Positions 5,534 through 5,824 of a DNA stretch of 5,824 nucleotides are shown here, in pieces. This stretch comes from Nitrospirota bacterium. GTDB taxonomy: Bacteria > Nitrospirota > UBA9217. The notes below the pieces were generated by a model, which made no database searches, was not told where the DNA came from, and saw nothing but the letters and a program-made list of their open reading frames with translations. The stretch lies in the NCBI GenBank assembly GCA_013334545.1, contig JAAXXJ010000202.1:1-5824 (forward strand), in the 5' to 3' direction. Each line of letters begins with the position of its first letter. Position 1 is the stretch's first letter. The position numbers were made by a program, and so were the translations under genes.

Positions 5534-5706
5534 GCCACAGAGGCACTGAGACACAGAGAAGAACGTAAGAAAAACCTTTGACACTGATTTACACTGATAA
5601 CACCTATGATAACGACAGATTAATCCGAATTTATCATAACTAAAAATCCGCCTTGATCTGTGTCAAAGAATAGCCAGTTTTTCCTCTGTGCCTCTGTGTC
5701 TGTGGC
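5534..5706. repeat. 173-base three-tier nested inverted repeat inside the efflux operon
   Basis: Three pairs of inverted arms share one centre near 5621. Outer arms: 5534-5558 and 5683-5706; the terminal GCCACAGA pairs with TCTGTGGC perfectly, and the rest match imperfectly with one small offset. Middle arms: 5576-5588 and 5656-5668, matching at 12 of 13 positions (CTTTGACAC core). Inner arms: TATGATAA (5605-5612) and TTATCATA (5631-5638), a perfect eight. The whole fills the spacer between adaptor and pump, is AT-rich in the middle and unlike the flanking genes, and as RNA would fold into one long interrupted stem. The outer arms also carry near-repeats of ACAGAG and CTCTGTG. No transposase or obvious target duplication is visible. 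It looks like a non-autonomous, MITE-like or BIME-like intergenic element; the class is an inference. Confidence 0.75.
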
Positions 5707-5719
5707 GAAAAGGTTATCC

Positions 5720-5824
5720 ATGATATCCAAGATCATCGAATACAGCAGCAGGAACCGGTTCTTCGTGTTCCTCGTGGTCGGATTCCTGACGCTCTGGGGA
5801 ATTTGGACGCTCCAGCGCATGCCT
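5720..5824 (+). CDS. Start of RND heavy-metal efflux pump (CusA/CzcA family), 3' truncated
   Basis: Thirty-five codons from ATG 5720 run open to the window edge: the opening MISKIIEYSSRNRFFVFLVV is followed by GFLTLWGIWTLQRMP. This matches the invariant beginning of CusA/CzcA-type pumps, where a short cytoplasmic helix (I-x-K-I-I-E-x-S-x-R-N-R) leads into transmembrane helix 1 (about residues 14-31). The full protein in this family is about 1,000-1,070 residues and works as a proton-driven trimer. AAAAGG at 5708-5713, six bases upstream, is the ribosome site and begins immediately after the right arm of the inverted repeat. The metal-determining residues in transmembrane helix 4 and the periplasmic Met sites lie beyond the window. 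Confidence 0.85.
   Translation, partial: MISKIIEYSSRNRFFVFLVVGFLTLWGIWTLQRMP

Noticed and set aside
5534..5706. Complete insertion sequence or CRISPR fragment
   Set aside because: There is no coding capacity for a transposase and no regular repeat-spacer pattern; only a single nested palindrome is present.
5620..5820. 66-codon minus-strand frame across the inverted repeat and pump start
   Set aside because: It reads through the non-coding palindrome and the antisense of the CusA-type N-terminus, with no ribosome site or known motif.

Overview
The window comes from a Gram-negative (diderm) bacterium with GC-rich coding sequence. It carries Pal and CpoB lipoproteins of the cell-envelope Tol-Pal machinery and a tripartite RND efflux system, both of which need an outer membrane. 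The style (strong AGGAGG-type ribosome sites, Pal with a GNCDERGT motif, GC-rich genes separated by AT-richer spacers) suggests a Desulfobacterota- or Nitrospirota-like environmental lineage. That placement is an impression, not a measurement.

Layout, all on the + strand: (1) positions 2-694 hold the C-terminal part of a YyaL/SSP411-type protein (thioredoxin-like N-domain family, six-hairpin glycosidase-like C-domain). (2) A 169-base spacer with a good sigma70-type promoter leads into pal (864-1442). A strong intrinsic terminator follows, and then cpoB (1523-2329), a lipoprotein with a coiled coil and three TPR repeats. (3) A 332-base AT-richer spacer (2330-2661) holds no convincing gene. It does hold a candidate sigma54 (-24/-12) promoter at 2571-2587, with a 16-bp dyad about 127 bases upstream of the predicted start, the layout expected of an enhancer-dependent promoter. 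(4) A heavy-metal-type RND efflux operon follows: a small exported Met-rich YtkA/FixH-like protein (2662-3051), a CusC/CzcC/TolC-like outer membrane factor (3078-4400), a CusB/CzcB-like periplasmic adaptor (4378-5523, overlapping the preceding gene by 23 bases), and the first 35 codons of a CusA/CzcA-type inner membrane pump (5720-5824, cut by the window edge).

The efflux proteins should assemble into a channel spanning the whole envelope: pump in the inner membrane, adaptor in the periplasm, outer membrane factor as exit duct. The YtkA-like protein is a candidate periplasmic metal carrier or accessory. Substrate (Cu/Ag or Zn/Co/Cd/Ni) cannot be fixed from this window because most of the pump is missing.

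The least ordinary parts are non-coding: a 173-base, three-tier nested inverted repeat (5534-5706) inside the efflux operon between adaptor and pump; a period-7 tandem repeat (3058-3085) overlapping the likely start of the outer membrane factor gene; the terminator between pal and cpoB; and the candidate sigma54 control region. I found no RNA gene, CRISPR array, transposase or clearly novel protein system.
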